This document shows, piece after piece, positions 47,099-55,349 of a stretch of 64,000 nucleotides of DNA. The DNA lies in contig NZ_CP034909.1 in the NCBI RefSeq assembly GCF_008932245.1, forward strand, positions 1,426,001 to 1,490,000, given 5' to 3'. Each line of letters begins with the position of its first letter. Position 1 is the stretch's first letter. The notes beneath the pieces are model-generated. The model was not told the DNA's origin and made no database searches. It saw nothing but the letters and a program-made list of their open reading frames with translations. The position numbers were made by a program, and so were the translations under genes. Source of the stretch: Sinorhizobium alkalisoli. GTDB taxonomy: Bacteria > Pseudomonadota > Alphaproteobacteria > Rhizobiales > Rhizobiaceae.

Positions 47099-50068
47099 CT
47101 ATTCCTTGGCGGCGGGAGCGAGCAGTCCCGCGGCCTTCAGCAGGTTGTGCTGTCTGAGCGTGCTGTCGGCGAGGAGCGCGCGATAACGCGCGACGATGCG
47201 GGACCGATGCGCCTCGTCCGAAACCGCGTTCAGTGCGCCGAGGACCGCGGCGATCTTTTCGCTCACAGCGCGCAGCTCACCGAGGAGCTCCGAATTCTCC
47301 GCCAGCCGGAACACGTCCGCACTGGTAAGCTGTCCGATACCGAGCGGCGTCTTGGCGCCCTTCGACACATAGCCCTCCGGCAGATCGCCCTTGAGGTTCG
47401 TGACAGCCCGGTTCCGGATCGCGTCGAGCAGCTGATCGACGGCCTGCTTCGCACCGGCGACCCGGGTCGGGTGGTCGGTATCGGCGGCCGCATGCGGAAG
47501 AAGCTCGAGTTTGTCCGCATGCTTGGGAAGCAGCGACAGATAGGGCTTCATCGGTCCGGTCGGGCCTTCCGGACCCTTGAAGAGGTCCGCATCGATGGCC
47601 GCATGCCGGACCTTGCCGGATGCCAGCGCCTCATCAAGCGCTGCGACGTCGACCAGTTCACCGCGATCATAATTGATGAGCACGGACCGCTCGTTCAGCG
47701 CGGACAGGACCTCGCGGCCCACCAGCCCCGCATTGGAGAAGGCGCCGGTGGCGGGATCCTGCCTGCCCAGTCCGAGATGGACGGAGAGCACATCGGCACC
47801 CTTTGCCGCAGCGACCGGCGTCTCCGCATACTCATAGCCTTCGGCCAAAATATTGTCGCGATGAGCCGGACGAGCATAGATGACGACGTCCATGTGGAAG
47901 GCCTTGGCGATCCGGGCGAGTTCGCGGCCGATATTGCCGTAGCCGAGAATGGCGATCCGTTGGCCTTCCAGCTTCTCGGTCGGGTATTCGGCCAGGTTCT
48001 TGCCGGTGTCGAAGTCGCCATTCACGACGCGCGCGTGCAGGTCCGCCACCGGAAGATCGGGCGTGACCTTGAGCAGCGCCTTTGCGGCCATCTGCGCCGT
48101 CGCGCGGCTGTTGATGCCCGGTGTATTCATGAGGGGGGCCTCGCCTCCCTCGCCGTTGGGGCCGCCCCAGGAGGCAGATCCCATATTGCCGGTTCCGGTG
48201 CCGATGCGGACGCCGCCAAGACGGAACTTCGCTCCCGCGGGAATGAAGGTCGCGGCTGCGATCACCGCGTCATATTGGCCCTGATCGGTCTCGGCCAGGA
48301 TTTCGTCGGCGGTGCTGAGATGCGGCTGGTAGAAGAAGTGGACCCTGCTGTCGTCGGTCGCGCCGGCGGTCGTAACCGAGCCCTCGTGGAACACGCATCC
48401 CTTTTCGCCGATATAGGCCGCGAGTTCGCTGTGGTCGAGACGTCCTTCCGCATCGAAGCGCAGGCCGATCGCATCGGCGATCAGCACCTTGAAGGTGCCC
48501 TCGCGTGGGCCGGCGGCGGAAGCGCCGCTGCTTTCGGCATATTCGACCTTGCTGCCTCTCCGTTCGAGGTCCTCTTCCAGCACGACGACCTTGGCGCGAA
48601 GATAGGCGTATTTCAGGTTTTCCAGGAGCGCGACGATGTCCGCGGGCTCGCGGATGCCGCCGACCCAGGCGCGATAATCGCCCGGCGTGCCCGGAAACGC
48701 GTTGACGTAGCGCGCCGCGTCGAGCCCGGTCTCGTGATCACCATTGGGGTGGGTGATGCCCTCGTAGCCCAGAAGCTGCTTCGAGCGTGCGATGATGCGG
48801 GCGTGGAGGTCGGAGGACGAGAGCTCGCCGTCATTGACCTTGAGCAACGTAACGGCCGCGCCCCGGCGCTCCCGCTCGTCGACCACCAGGCTGAACAGCG
48901 GATTCTTCGCGACCCACTCGTTGATGACTTCGCGGTTCGCAGAGGAGCGCTTGTTCAGTTCGATGACCGAGCCGATCCGGCGCTCGGTCTGCAGCAGGCC
49001 GAATGTCGTTTCGGCGAAGGCGAGCGCGCTGTAGGTGTTGATGACACCACCCAGCATCTTGTCTTCCTGGGCGTCGTAGAACGGGCCGGCATCGACGGAG
49101 CGCTTGCTGCTCAGCGGCTGCTTCGGATCGAGCGGCGGCGCGATCTTCAACTGACGGGGGATCGCCCAGGACGGATTGCTCTGGTTGCGCTCGATCAGCG
49201 CGAGAGCGGCCGGCGTAAAGGAAGCGACAAAGTAGCCGGAAACGCCGCCGATTGCCTTCTGGAAAGGCATGAAGAGGCAGCATTTCGCCATGACGGCCCG
49301 TACGACCTCGGGCTCCCAGGGCATGGCACCGAGCATGGAAGTGGCGTCGAACACGGCATGCCTGTTTTCCGGATCGCCATCCAGCCACGTCAGAAGTTCG
49401 TTGATTTCCTCGTTGGTGTAGGAATTCGCGCCGGTGGTCTCGTGGCCGACTCCGACGAAGATCGAGACGCCGAGCCTGGCAAGGGTCCGCGCCGACGGGA
49501 TCGCGCCCTCCTTCTCCGCGAAATAGATCCTGTTCTCGTCGCCCTTCTCGGCGAAGCGGTGCATCTCGATGAGCTGCGTCGCCCAGGACTGGCGGAAGAA
49601 GCCGGATGCGCCGGCACCGCCGCTTTCGGGACGCGGCGTGTCCACATAGACGCGTTGGTCGGCGTCGTTGGCATTCAGAAGATGTTGAACGCAGACGGTG
49701 TAGCCGCTGTGGCCGCCGCCCAGCCCTACGGCGATACGGTTGGTCTTGGGAAATTCGAAGTAGCGATGGATCGCCCGCATCATGTCGAGCAGGATCTTGT
49801 CCGCCGGGTAACCGCGATGCATGCTGCGCGACAGTTCCGCCGTGGTGAAAGCGCCGATGTCCTTACCGGTATCGTCATATTTCCGATAGGTCTTCTCGAG
49901 CCAGCGATCGAATTCGAGGCGGCGAAGCCGGCTGTCAACCTCATCCGTCGCAGCGTCGGTGATCGGCCCTACCCCGAAGAACGGATTCGAGGGCAGCGAA
50001 GGAGCGCCATTCTTTGTCAACTCAAGCGCATCGAGCCGCTGCGCGTGCAATTCTGCGTCGGATATCAT
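47099..50068 (-). CDS. SerC-like aminotransferase fused to SerA-like dehydrogenase
   Basis: A 989-residue protein of unusual make-up. Residues about 20-490 resemble phosphoserine aminotransferase (PLP fold type I): GLGGGHSGYT near 116, FDATSMLGA near 240 (Asp facing the pyridine ring) and Lys271 in FQKAIGG as likely PLP lysine. Residues about 525-880 resemble D-3-phosphoglycerate dehydrogenase: GINSRATAQMAAKAL near 651, Rossmann motif GYGNIG at 709-714, Arg802 in YDRGELVD and His859 in LLPHAAAD. Both halves are divergent from housekeeping SerA and SerC, and the last 110 residues are an extra helical tail. The pair would catalyse the first two steps of serine synthesis, or analogous steps on another 2-hydroxyacid. 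No partner gene is adjacent. Confidence 0.85.
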   Translation of the reverse strand: MISDAELHAQRLDALELTKNGAPSLPSNPFFGVGPITDAATDEVDSRLRRLEFDRWLEKTYRKYDDTGKDIGAFTTAELSRSMHRGYPADKILLDMMRAIHRYFEFPKTNRIAVGLGGGHSGYTVCVQHLLNANDADQRVYVDTPRPESGGAGASGFFRQSWATQLIEMHRFAEKGDENRIYFAEKEGAIPSARTLARLGVSIFVGVGHETTGANSYTNEEINELLTWLDGDPENRHAVFDATSMLGAMPWEPEVVRAVMAKCCLFMPFQKAIGGVSGYFVASFTPAALALIERNQSNPSWAIPRQLKIAPPLDPKQPLSSKRSVDAGPFYDAQEDKMLGGVINTYSALAFAETTFGLLQTERRIGSVIELNKRSSANREVINEWVAKNPLFSLVVDERERRGAAVTLLKVNDGELSSSDLHARIIARSKQLLGYEGITHPNGDHETGLDAARYVNAFPGTPGDYRAWVGGIREPADIVALLENLKYAYLRAKVVVLEEDLERRGSKVEYAESSGASAAGPREGTFKVLIADAIGLRFDAEGRLDHSELAAYIGEKGCVFHEGSVTTAGATDDSRVHFFYQPHLSTADEILAETDQGQYDAVIAAATFIPAGAKFRLGGVRIGTGTGNMGSASWGGPNGEGGEAPLMNTPGINSRATAQMAAKALLKVTPDLPVADLHARVVNGDFDTGKNLAEYPTEKLEGQRIAILGYGNIGRELARIAKAFHMDVVIYARPAHRDNILAEGYEYAETPVAAAKGADVLSVHLGLGRQDPATGAFSNAGLVGREVLSALNERSVLINYDRGELVDVAALDEALASGKVRHAAIDADLFKGPEGPTGPMKPYLSLLPKHADKLELLPHAAADTDHPTRVAGAKQAVDQLLDAIRNRAVTNLKGDLPEGYVSKGAKTPLGIGQLTSADVFRLAENSELLGELRAVSEKIAAVLGALNAVSDEAHRSRIVARYRALLADSTLRQHNLLKAAGLLAPAAKE

Positions 50069-50317
50069 CTATAACCCTCTGGTTCCGATTGTCGGGGAGC
50101 GACCGTGACCGCTTCCCTGTTGTCGCCCGCCGGAAACCTTTTCCACTTCAGAAAATGGGCTTCCTGACTAGGCAGGACCGTTCGGGCGCATAATGTTGGA
50201 GAAATCGTCCGGACGCGCCGCACATTTTCGACGATGTGCCCATTCAATTGCGACATTCAGCGGGGAATGGCGCTCGGGAGCGGGCCGGCCCGCCTGGCCG
50301 GCGGTTCGGAAGGGCCT

Positions 50318-50560
50318 TTACTCCCCGCCTTGCCCGCTTTTCTTGTGGAGCAATCTCGCCTTGTGGTGCGCGCAATATTTCTTTCCGTCCGTCTTAGCCG
50401 CGCAGAAGAGATAGGGGCCGCCGCTGTTGATCGGCCAGGTGCACTCGCCCGGGCGCAGGTCTTCGAGCCGTTTGGCGAATGCCAGCCTGTCCGCGTCGTA
50501 CTGATTTGCAGGGGCGAAATCTGTTTCGAATTTGGTCATGAGCGCACCAATGGACTGCAT
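50318..50560 (-). CDS. GcrA-like mini-protein
   Basis: An 80-residue protein whose second half, GECTWPINSGGPYLFCAAKTDGKKYCAHHKARL, matches the C-terminal motif of the GcrA cell-cycle regulator (CxWP...FC...YCxxH), which binds sigma-70. The N-terminal DNA-binding half of GcrA is missing. The ATG at 50560 has a GGAGGG close by; 50539 is an alternative. It might bind sigma-70 without binding DNA, or be a relic. It is in a run of small minus-strand genes. Confidence 0.6.
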   Translation of the reverse strand: MQSIGALMTKFETDFAPANQYDADRLAFAKRLEDLRPGECTWPINSGGPYLFCAAKTDGKKYCAHHKARLLHKKSGQGGE

Positions 50561-50578
50561 TCCCTCCGCATTGATCGG

Positions 50579-50683
50579 TCAGCCGGGAAGCAGCGTCAGC
50601 ACCGTGATGGCGAAAACCACCGCGAGCGCGGCGAAGACCGCGATCAGTTCCAGCATCATGAAACGCTGCATATCGCGACGCAT
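50579..50683 (-). CDS. Micro-membrane protein (34 aa)
   Basis: Sequence begins MRRDMQRFMMLELIAVFAAL and continues as one hydrophobic helix ending TVLTLLPG. A strong GGAGGAGG site lies upstream. It shares the MRRD-QRF-ELIA start and the TLLP end with the product at 51171-51338. Its stop is 19 bases before the GcrA-like start. Confidence 0.6.
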   Translation of the reverse strand: MRRDMQRFMMLELIAVFAALAVVFAITVLTLLPG

Positions 50684-50796
50684 GACAACCTCCTCCACGC
50701 TGTTGCGCGGTAATGGGAAACGATTCGCGCCCGCAAAAAGTTCAAAATCGCGGGTGCGTGCCGACGCGTGCGCGATCGGCGTCCCGCCCGCGGGCG

Positions 50797-51174
50797 TTAC
50801 TCGGCTTCCAAGGCCGGAGGAGGTTCATCCGCGGTCACCATCCGCATCAGGCCCACCTCGCTCCTTACACCTTGCCGATAGAGGTGGAAGAGCATCTTGC
50901 CGATCTCGGCACCGCCCTCGCTCTCCGGCTCCATATCCTTCAAGGAGCAGACGTGAATGTGAACGCGTCGAAGCATCGAGATTTCATCGTCGTCAATGGC
51001 CAAGTCCGAAAAGCGGTACCAGTTCACTTTGATCCTCCAGTCAAAGCAGCTTCGATGATGGTGGATCTGATATTGGTATCGCGGCGACCGGATTCCAGAT
51101 CGGGATGCAGTCTCTTTGCGGTCGGCAGCACGCATCGCCCGGCCGGCGCCAAACAGCACCGTTTTCCAGATCAT
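50797..51174 (-). CDS. Hypothetical protein, start coupled to upstream micro-gene
   Basis: A 125-residue frame whose ATG overlaps the stop of the micro-membrane protein gene (ATGA), suggesting translational coupling. The C-terminal half, EISMLRRVHIHVCSLKDMEPESEGG...MLFHLYRQGVRSEVGLMRMV, looks folded; the first 50 residues are less convincing, so translation might begin later. No family recognised. Confidence 0.4.
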   Translation of the reverse strand: MIWKTVLFGAGRAMRAADRKETASRSGIRSPRYQYQIHHHRSCFDWRIKVNWYRFSDLAIDDDEISMLRRVHIHVCSLKDMEPESEGGAEIGKMLFHLYRQGVRSEVGLMRMVTADEPPPALEAE

Positions 51175-51338
51175 TGCAGGGGCGAATGCTCGACCGGTTC
51201 CGCGGGCGGCACTTCGGCCAGCATATCGACCGGATCAGCCGGGAGCAGCGTCACGATCATGATCGCCAAAACCAATGTCAACGAAACGATGAGCGCGATC
51301 AACTCGACCACCGGGAAGCGTTGGCTGTCGCGGCGCAT
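51171..51338 (-). CDS. Micro-membrane protein (55 aa)
   Basis: MRRDSQRFPVVELIALIVSL begins a single membrane helix ending MIVTLLPAD, then a short acidic/proline tail (VPPAEPVEHSPLQ). GGAGGAG precedes the ATG at 51338. It is a longer paralogue of the 34-residue protein at 50579-50683. Confidence 0.6.
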   Translation of the reverse strand: MRRDSQRFPVVELIALIVSLTLVLAIMIVTLLPADPVDMLAEVPPAEPVEHSPLQ

Positions 51339-51650
51339 GGTGATCTCCTCCATGCATTCGGGACAGAAGGAACGCTTGAGTGCCCTGATCGTTCATTGTC
51401 CCGGTCGCATCGACGGGCAGATGATGTCTGCCATTCAATGTCTACGGCGCCGCGTGTCCGCAAAGGTGTCTGTAACCGTTCGGGTGTGCGTAGACTTCCG
51501 AAAATCGGGTGCGCGCAGATGCGCTAGGGGGAATCATCCTCCCCTTCTCCCTTGCGCTGCAGCCACAGCGTCACACCCAGCACAGGAGCGCCCATCCGGA
51601 TCCGACAGTCCAGCCATCATCGCCGCCAGCGTCAGATAGACGACGGTGGT

Positions 51651-51764
51651 TCATCGGGGCGGGACGATGCCTTCGTAATACTCACCATCCCCGCCAACGT
51701 AAACCTTTCCCGACTGGCACGCCGCCAGGGCCACCAATGCCAGCAACAGCATGATCTTGCGCAT
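51651..51764 (-). CDS. Micro-lipoprotein with GEYYEGIVPP motif
   Basis: A 37-residue lipoprotein: MRKIMLLLALVALAAC with lipobox LAAC at Cys16, then QSGKVYVGGDGEYYEGIVPP. GGAGAGG precedes the ATG. The C-terminal GEYYxGIVPP recurs in the lipoprotein at 52540-52677. Function unknown. Confidence 0.6.
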   Translation of the reverse strand: MRKIMLLLALVALAACQSGKVYVGGDGEYYEGIVPPR

Positions 51765-51874
51765 CGAATCGTCCTCTCCAACGCATTGCAGATCATTGAT
51801 ATTCCGGCATCCAGGCGCGATCAAATCTCATGACCGTGATCGCGCGCGCCTCCCGGCAAACCTGTCGGAATGGA

Positions 51875-51900
51875 AGGGGCGGGCTTTGCCGCCCGCCCCT
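51875..51900 (-). terminator. Terminator after the CHRD gene
   Basis: AGGGGCGGGC and GCCCGCCCCT form a 10-base stem with a six-base loop, 23 bases past the stop; the tail on the minus strand is TTCCATTCC. Confidence 0.6.
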
Positions 51901-51923
51901 CGGCAATCTTTGTTCCGCTTTCC

Positions 51924-52355
51924 CTATTCAGCTTTCATGACCTGGCCGCGGATTTCACCGTCGGGATGGGCGGCCGTGTGCAAATTCACATACAAGCGAC
52001 CTTCGGTCAGCGCCGCAGCCTGGGTGTCGTCCAGTGTCGCAGAACCTTCAGAGAGCGCCGACACCTCGATCGGCACCATGGGTGGCGCATTTTCGCCGGA
52101 TGCGGCAGGTCCGTGGAAATGGGCGGCGGTGACATCGCCGCTGAGCCCCGAATGCTCGATGGTCCAAGTGAGATTCTTGCTTTCCGTATCATAGGTGACG
52201 TCGGCCGTTCCCGTCGCACTGGTTTCGACCGGCGGCACCTCCTCGCTTCCCTTGAGTTCTGCCTTGAACTTCATCTCCTCGGCAAACCCCATCGAAGCTG
52301 CGGCGAGATAGCCCAGCGCAACGACGATACCGGTCGTCTTTGTCCACGACTGCAT
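51924..52355 (-). CDS. Exported CHRD-domain protein
   Basis: A 143-residue protein with a signal peptide (MQSWTKTTGIVVALGYLAAASMGFA) and one CHRD domain filling the rest: FKAELKGSEEVPPVETSATGTA, ... AAHFHGPA, ... LTEGRLYVNLHTAAHPDGEIRGQV. Bacterial CHRD proteins are extracytoplasmic and of unknown role; the conserved His in HFHG and NLHT may bind metal. It sits among small exported proteins and near a copper-chaperone gene. Confidence 0.88.
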   Translation of the reverse strand: MQSWTKTTGIVVALGYLAAASMGFAEEMKFKAELKGSEEVPPVETSATGTADVTYDTESKNLTWTIEHSGLSGDVTAAHFHGPAASGENAPPMVPIEVSALSEGSATLDDTQAAALTEGRLYVNLHTAAHPDGEIRGQVMKAE

Positions 52356-52539
52356 GGCTCATTCCTCCGATTTCACGTGGTTTCTGCGCTCTTTGCCGCA
52401 TACATCCAGGCAAAGATAGAAACGCAGTGGAGAGTAGATAACGCGCAAGCGGCCGTCGGACAGGGGACGGCTGTATGCCATAGCTCGAAGATCTGCCGCA
52501 GCGCGGCCGGGCGGAAGCCGTCCGCGCATACGGCGCCGC

Positions 52540-52677
52540 TTAGATCGGCGTCGGCGGCACAATGCCCGTATAGTATTCGCCCTGGCCCGGCTGGTAGTGG
52601 TGGTAAACCGTGGGGCTCCCGGTCTGTGAACAGGCGCCGAGAATTACGAGTGCCATCAGCAATATGATCGCCCGCAT
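52540..52677 (-). CDS. Micro-lipoprotein with GEYYTGIVPP motif
   Basis: A 45-residue lipoprotein: MRAIILLMALVILGAC with lipobox LGAC at Cys16, then SQTGSPTVYHHYQPGQGEYYTGIVPPTPI. AAGGA lies before the ATG at 52677. It is a paralogue of the protein at 51651-51764, sharing signal layout and the GEYYxGIVPP ending. Confidence 0.6.
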   Translation of the reverse strand: MRAIILLMALVILGACSQTGSPTVYHHYQPGQGEYYTGIVPPTPI

Positions 52678-53016
52678 GAGCTGGTCCTTTCCGGAATGAT
52701 TGAGGTCCCCCATCTCTTTCCCGGGGGAGAGGATCGGCGTCATTGCCCTGCGTCGCACGTCGATTGTACATGCCGGGCCGCCATTCGCCCAGACCGCCGA
52801 AAGAGGGCGTGCCTGCAACCCCTGCCCTAAAGCGCCCGCGTCCCGCGCAAAGGTCGAAGTCGATTAAAGGAACAGTAAGATGTAGCGCGCCGCGTCGCCG
52901 CGGCCCCTCTGGGCCCGCAAATCCGGCATTTGCATCAAATGCAACCGCCGGGTTTCACCGGCGATCAAAGGAAATCTGGCACAGAGGAGAAAAGAGCGTA
53001 ACCGGGGATTGAAAAG
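52678..53016. other. Intergenic region
   Basis: About 339 bases between divergent genes. A GCGCAAAGGTCG fragment near 52848 resembles the core of the RIME-like repeat; nothing else is clear. Confidence 0.35.
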
Positions 53017-53403
53017 GTGACCCAGGTTGTAACCGTATCCGCAACGACGGCGGCCTATGCGGCGGAAGCCGTCAAGCCGTCCGCGCGCATACGCGGCGAC
53101 GGCCCCGCCGACGAGGCGATCACGCTGCTTTCGGCCCGTCCGGTCGAGCGCAAAAACGTAGCGCCCGCGCCGATTGCGAAAGCCAAGGGTGCCCTGTGCC
53201 AAGCGCTGATGCTGATCAGCGCCGAACGGCGAACGCCGCAGGAGAGTGCGGCGGAAACTATGCGTCGTTACCTCGAATTCATGCAGGACGAGGAAGGAGA
53301 CCGCGGCCAGGCAGACGACCGGCCGGTTGAGCCCGAGGCGGACGAGGAGCAGGAGACCGACGAGTTCTCCGTCATGCTCGAGCAGTTCATCCAAAGGGGA
53401 TGA
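53017..53403 (+). CDS. Hypothetical protein (128 aa)
   Basis: Starts with GTG at 53017: MTQVVTVSATTAAYAAEAVK. The middle is Lys/Ala-rich and the end acidic (EEGDRGQADDRPVEPEADEEQETDEFSVMLEQFIQRG). No signal peptide or known domain. The frame is supported by its length against the stop density and by the plausible start region, but the ribosome site is weak. Confidence 0.45.
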   Translation: MTQVVTVSATTAAYAAEAVKPSARIRGDGPADEAITLLSARPVERKNVAPAPIAKAKGALCQALMLISAERRTPQESAAETMRRYLEFMQDEEGDRGQADDRPVEPEADEEQETDEFSVMLEQFIQRG

Positions 53404-53409
53404 CCCGAA

Positions 53410-53431
53410 GGAGCGAGCCTGAGCCCGCTCC
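53410..53431. terminator. Weak hairpin between convergent genes
   Basis: GGAGCG and CGCTCC form a 6-base stem with a 10-base loop in the 42-base gap between the convergent stops at 53403 and 53446. Confidence 0.35.
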
Positions 53432-53445
53432 CGTCCGACCGGCGT

Positions 53446-54411
53446 TCACTTGTGCTTGTGTTGGTTCTCATCGCCGGCGGCATTGCCGACCGGCAGCACA
53501 TAGTCCACCTTGCCCGCTTTTTCGAAAGTGAGCGTAACGGGGACCGCATCGCCTTCGGCAAAGGGCTTCGTCACCTCCATGAACATCAGGTGCAACTGGC
53601 CGCGCGTCAGGTCCACGGTCTCACCCGCCGGGATGACGATACCGTCCTCGAGCTTGCGCATCTTCATCACGTCGTTCTCCATTGTCATTTCGTGGAGTTC
53701 GACGCGGCCTGCGGCCGAGCTTTCCGCCGCAATCAGCCGATCGTCGGTACTGCCGTTGTTTTTCACGATCATACCGCCGCCACCGACTTTGGCGCCCGGC
53801 AACATGGCTTTCACCGCGCCGCCGGAGATTTCGAGATCCCCCGCCTCGACGGGGCCGGAGGCCTGAACTCCGCCGTGCCCGCCATGGGCATGCTCCCCGC
53901 CCGTGAGCGTCACGCTTACGGTCGGCGCCGGATTTTTCAGCGAATGGGGGTCTTGCCCGGCGGCCGGCACCTCATCCCAGGCGACCTTGCCATCGGCGCC
54001 GCAAAACTGGACCGTCGGAAAGGCGAGTACCGTTTCCTTGTCGAAGCCGGAGACTTTGCCGCGGATCACAAAGGTGTCGTAATACGCATCGGGCAAATTG
54101 CCGCCCTTCCAGCGGATTTCGATCGGGCCGGAGGATATGTTTGTTCCGTGATTGTCATAGGTCTTCTGGTAGTCACCCTGAATGATTTCAAGCTCCCAGC
54201 CGGGCTTCGGCTGCGGTTTTGCGAAGACGAAACCTTCGGGCAGTCTGACCTGCACCTCGGTCGTCGCCTTGCCGTCGCAGCCATGCGGCACCTGTAGAAC
54301 CGCCTTGAAGGTCTTTTCGGCGGGCGCCTGGTCCACTTCGAAGGTCGCATGCGCGTGGGCCATGCCGGCGACAAGTGTCATGCCGGCGGTGAGAAAGGTA
54401 AGTCTGTTCAT
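53446..54411 (-). CDS. DUF1775 (YcnI) - PCuAC copper chaperone fusion
   Basis: A 321-residue exported protein. Signal peptide MNRLTFLTAGMTLVAGMAHA, then mature His (HATFEV), the DUF1775/YcnI domain to about residue 170 (KTFKAVLQVPHGCDG, GWELEIIQGDYQKTYDNHG), a His/Gly linker (GGEHAHGGHGG), and the PCuAC domain from about 190 (VKAMLPGAKVGGGGMIVKNNG). The copper site is visible as HEMTMENDVMKMRKLE and HLMFM, the H-x-M spacing of PCuAC. It should carry Cu(I) in the periplasm, probably for cytochrome oxidase. The frame extends upstream to 54480, but the signal starts at 54411. The small gene at 54502 is likely its partner. Confidence 0.93.
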   Translation of the reverse strand: MNRLTFLTAGMTLVAGMAHAHATFEVDQAPAEKTFKAVLQVPHGCDGKATTEVQVRLPEGFVFAKPQPKPGWELEIIQGDYQKTYDNHGTNISSGPIEIRWKGGNLPDAYYDTFVIRGKVSGFDKETVLAFPTVQFCGADGKVAWDEVPAAGQDPHSLKNPAPTVSVTLTGGEHAHGGHGGVQASGPVEAGDLEISGGAVKAMLPGAKVGGGGMIVKNNGSTDDRLIAAESSAAGRVELHEMTMENDVMKMRKLEDGIVIPAGETVDLTRGQLHLMFMEVTKPFAEGDAVPVTLTFEKAGKVDYVLPVGNAAGDENQHKHK

Positions 54412-54501
54412 CTCGTAATCTCCGAACCACGCGCCTTTGATCCATGGGCTCTGTGGTGCCGCCCGGGCGGCGAAATGCACTAAGGTTTTGATTGGGGAGA
54501 G

Positions 54502-54897
54502 CTACGAAAAAGCCGGCGGAGCGCGCGATGGCGGCAGCAAGCGTCGGGCGACAGATGTCACCTGGTCCGCAACGGCCGGCCTGGATGCCATCCAACTGCC
54601 GTTTACTGCCGGCCCGCTTTGTTTGGGCGGTAACGGCAAGAGGATCGATGCGGCGAGGCGGCAGGCCTCGCACACTGGCGCCACGGCAGGCGCCTTCCCG
54701 CGTTGCGGGCCGCCGTCGACCCCATGCGTGCCGAAGCAGATATCCGCGAAAGCGCCGTCGGGAAGACGGTATTCGGCTGAGAGCGCCGGGCTTGCATGCT
54801 GCGCGACGCCGGGCTTGTGGGCGAAGGCAAGGAGAAGGAGTGCGAAAGCTGCCAGCAGCCGCACCGCAATCCCGAGATTTTCCCCACGCCCGCTCAT
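54502..54897 (-). CDS. Small exported Cys-containing protein, DUF2946-like
   Basis: A 131-residue protein with a hydrophobic N-terminal helix (GIAVRLLAAFALLLLAFAH) and ADICFGTHG followed by VCEACRLAASILLPLPP, a motif order like that of DUF2946 proteins found beside copper or cobalt genes. Two Cys pairs could bind metal. GAGG precedes the ATG; 54900 is an equal alternative start. It lies 90 bases before the DUF1775-PCuAC gene on the same strand, so the two probably form a copper-handling operon. Confidence 0.6.
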   Translation of the reverse strand: MSGRGENLGIAVRLLAAFALLLLAFAHKPGVAQHASPALSAEYRLPDGAFADICFGTHGVDGGPQRGKAPAVAPVCEACRLAASILLPLPPKQSGPAVNGSWMASRPAVADQVTSVARRLLPPSRAPPAFS

Positions 54898-55118
54898 CAT
54901 CGCCTCATAGATAGGATCTTCGTAACCCACAACCGCCAGCAAATGCAAAAGCCGAATCGCCGCAGGCGCTCTCGGCCGCGGCGCCAGTGCATCCATTCTC
55001 GGTAAACACGATGCGTGGATCCGAAGGGTTACGGCGCGGTAAGGCCATGGCGACAAAAATATGCTTGGACGCGACATTGTCCCTTGCCAAAATCCGGACT
55101 TCGCCGTTATCTGGATAC

Positions 55119-55280
55119 GATCTTGTTGGGAGAAACCGGTTCAATCCGGTGCCGAAGGAGCCACCGCCCCGGAAACTCTCAGGCCAAAGGACCGACGGGA
55201 TACCGGTAAGGACTCTGGAGAGAAGCGTTTTCACGCTCGCCGAAGGGATAACAATCTCAGGCAAAGGGACAGAGGGGGCT
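55119..55280 (+). ncRNA. Tandem glycine riboswitch
   Basis: Two aptamers in series before gcvT. The first runs from GGGAGAAACC (55128) to AACTCTCAGGCCAAAGGACCG (about 55174-55194); the second from GGAGAGAAGC (55217) to ATCTCAGGCAAAGGGACAGA (about 55253-55273). The CTCAGG-AAAGGAC cores and GCCGAAGG-type segments (GCCGAAGGAG, CGCCGAAGGG) are the family signature. Glycine binding turns on the glycine cleavage operon. The 452-base region before gcvT (54898-55349) is otherwise without genes. Confidence 0.93.
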
Positions 55281-55349
55281 CGAATTTGTCGGCGCTCGAC
55301 GCCGGTAGTGTGAGCCGGCGCGTGGCGCGCCAGACCTGGAGGCCGGACT

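Noticed and set aside
46946..50074. 1042-residue open frame on the plus strand
   Set aside because: It lies opposite the SerC-SerA fusion gene, has Arg/Asp-rich low-complexity sequence and no family match; the minus-strand frame carries clear enzyme motifs. It is an antisense shadow typical of high-GC genes.
50318..54897. Mobile genomic island or defence system
   Set aside because: The cluster of small genes prompted the idea, but there is no integrase, transposase, tRNA end, direct repeat or known defence domain, and base composition looks like the rest.
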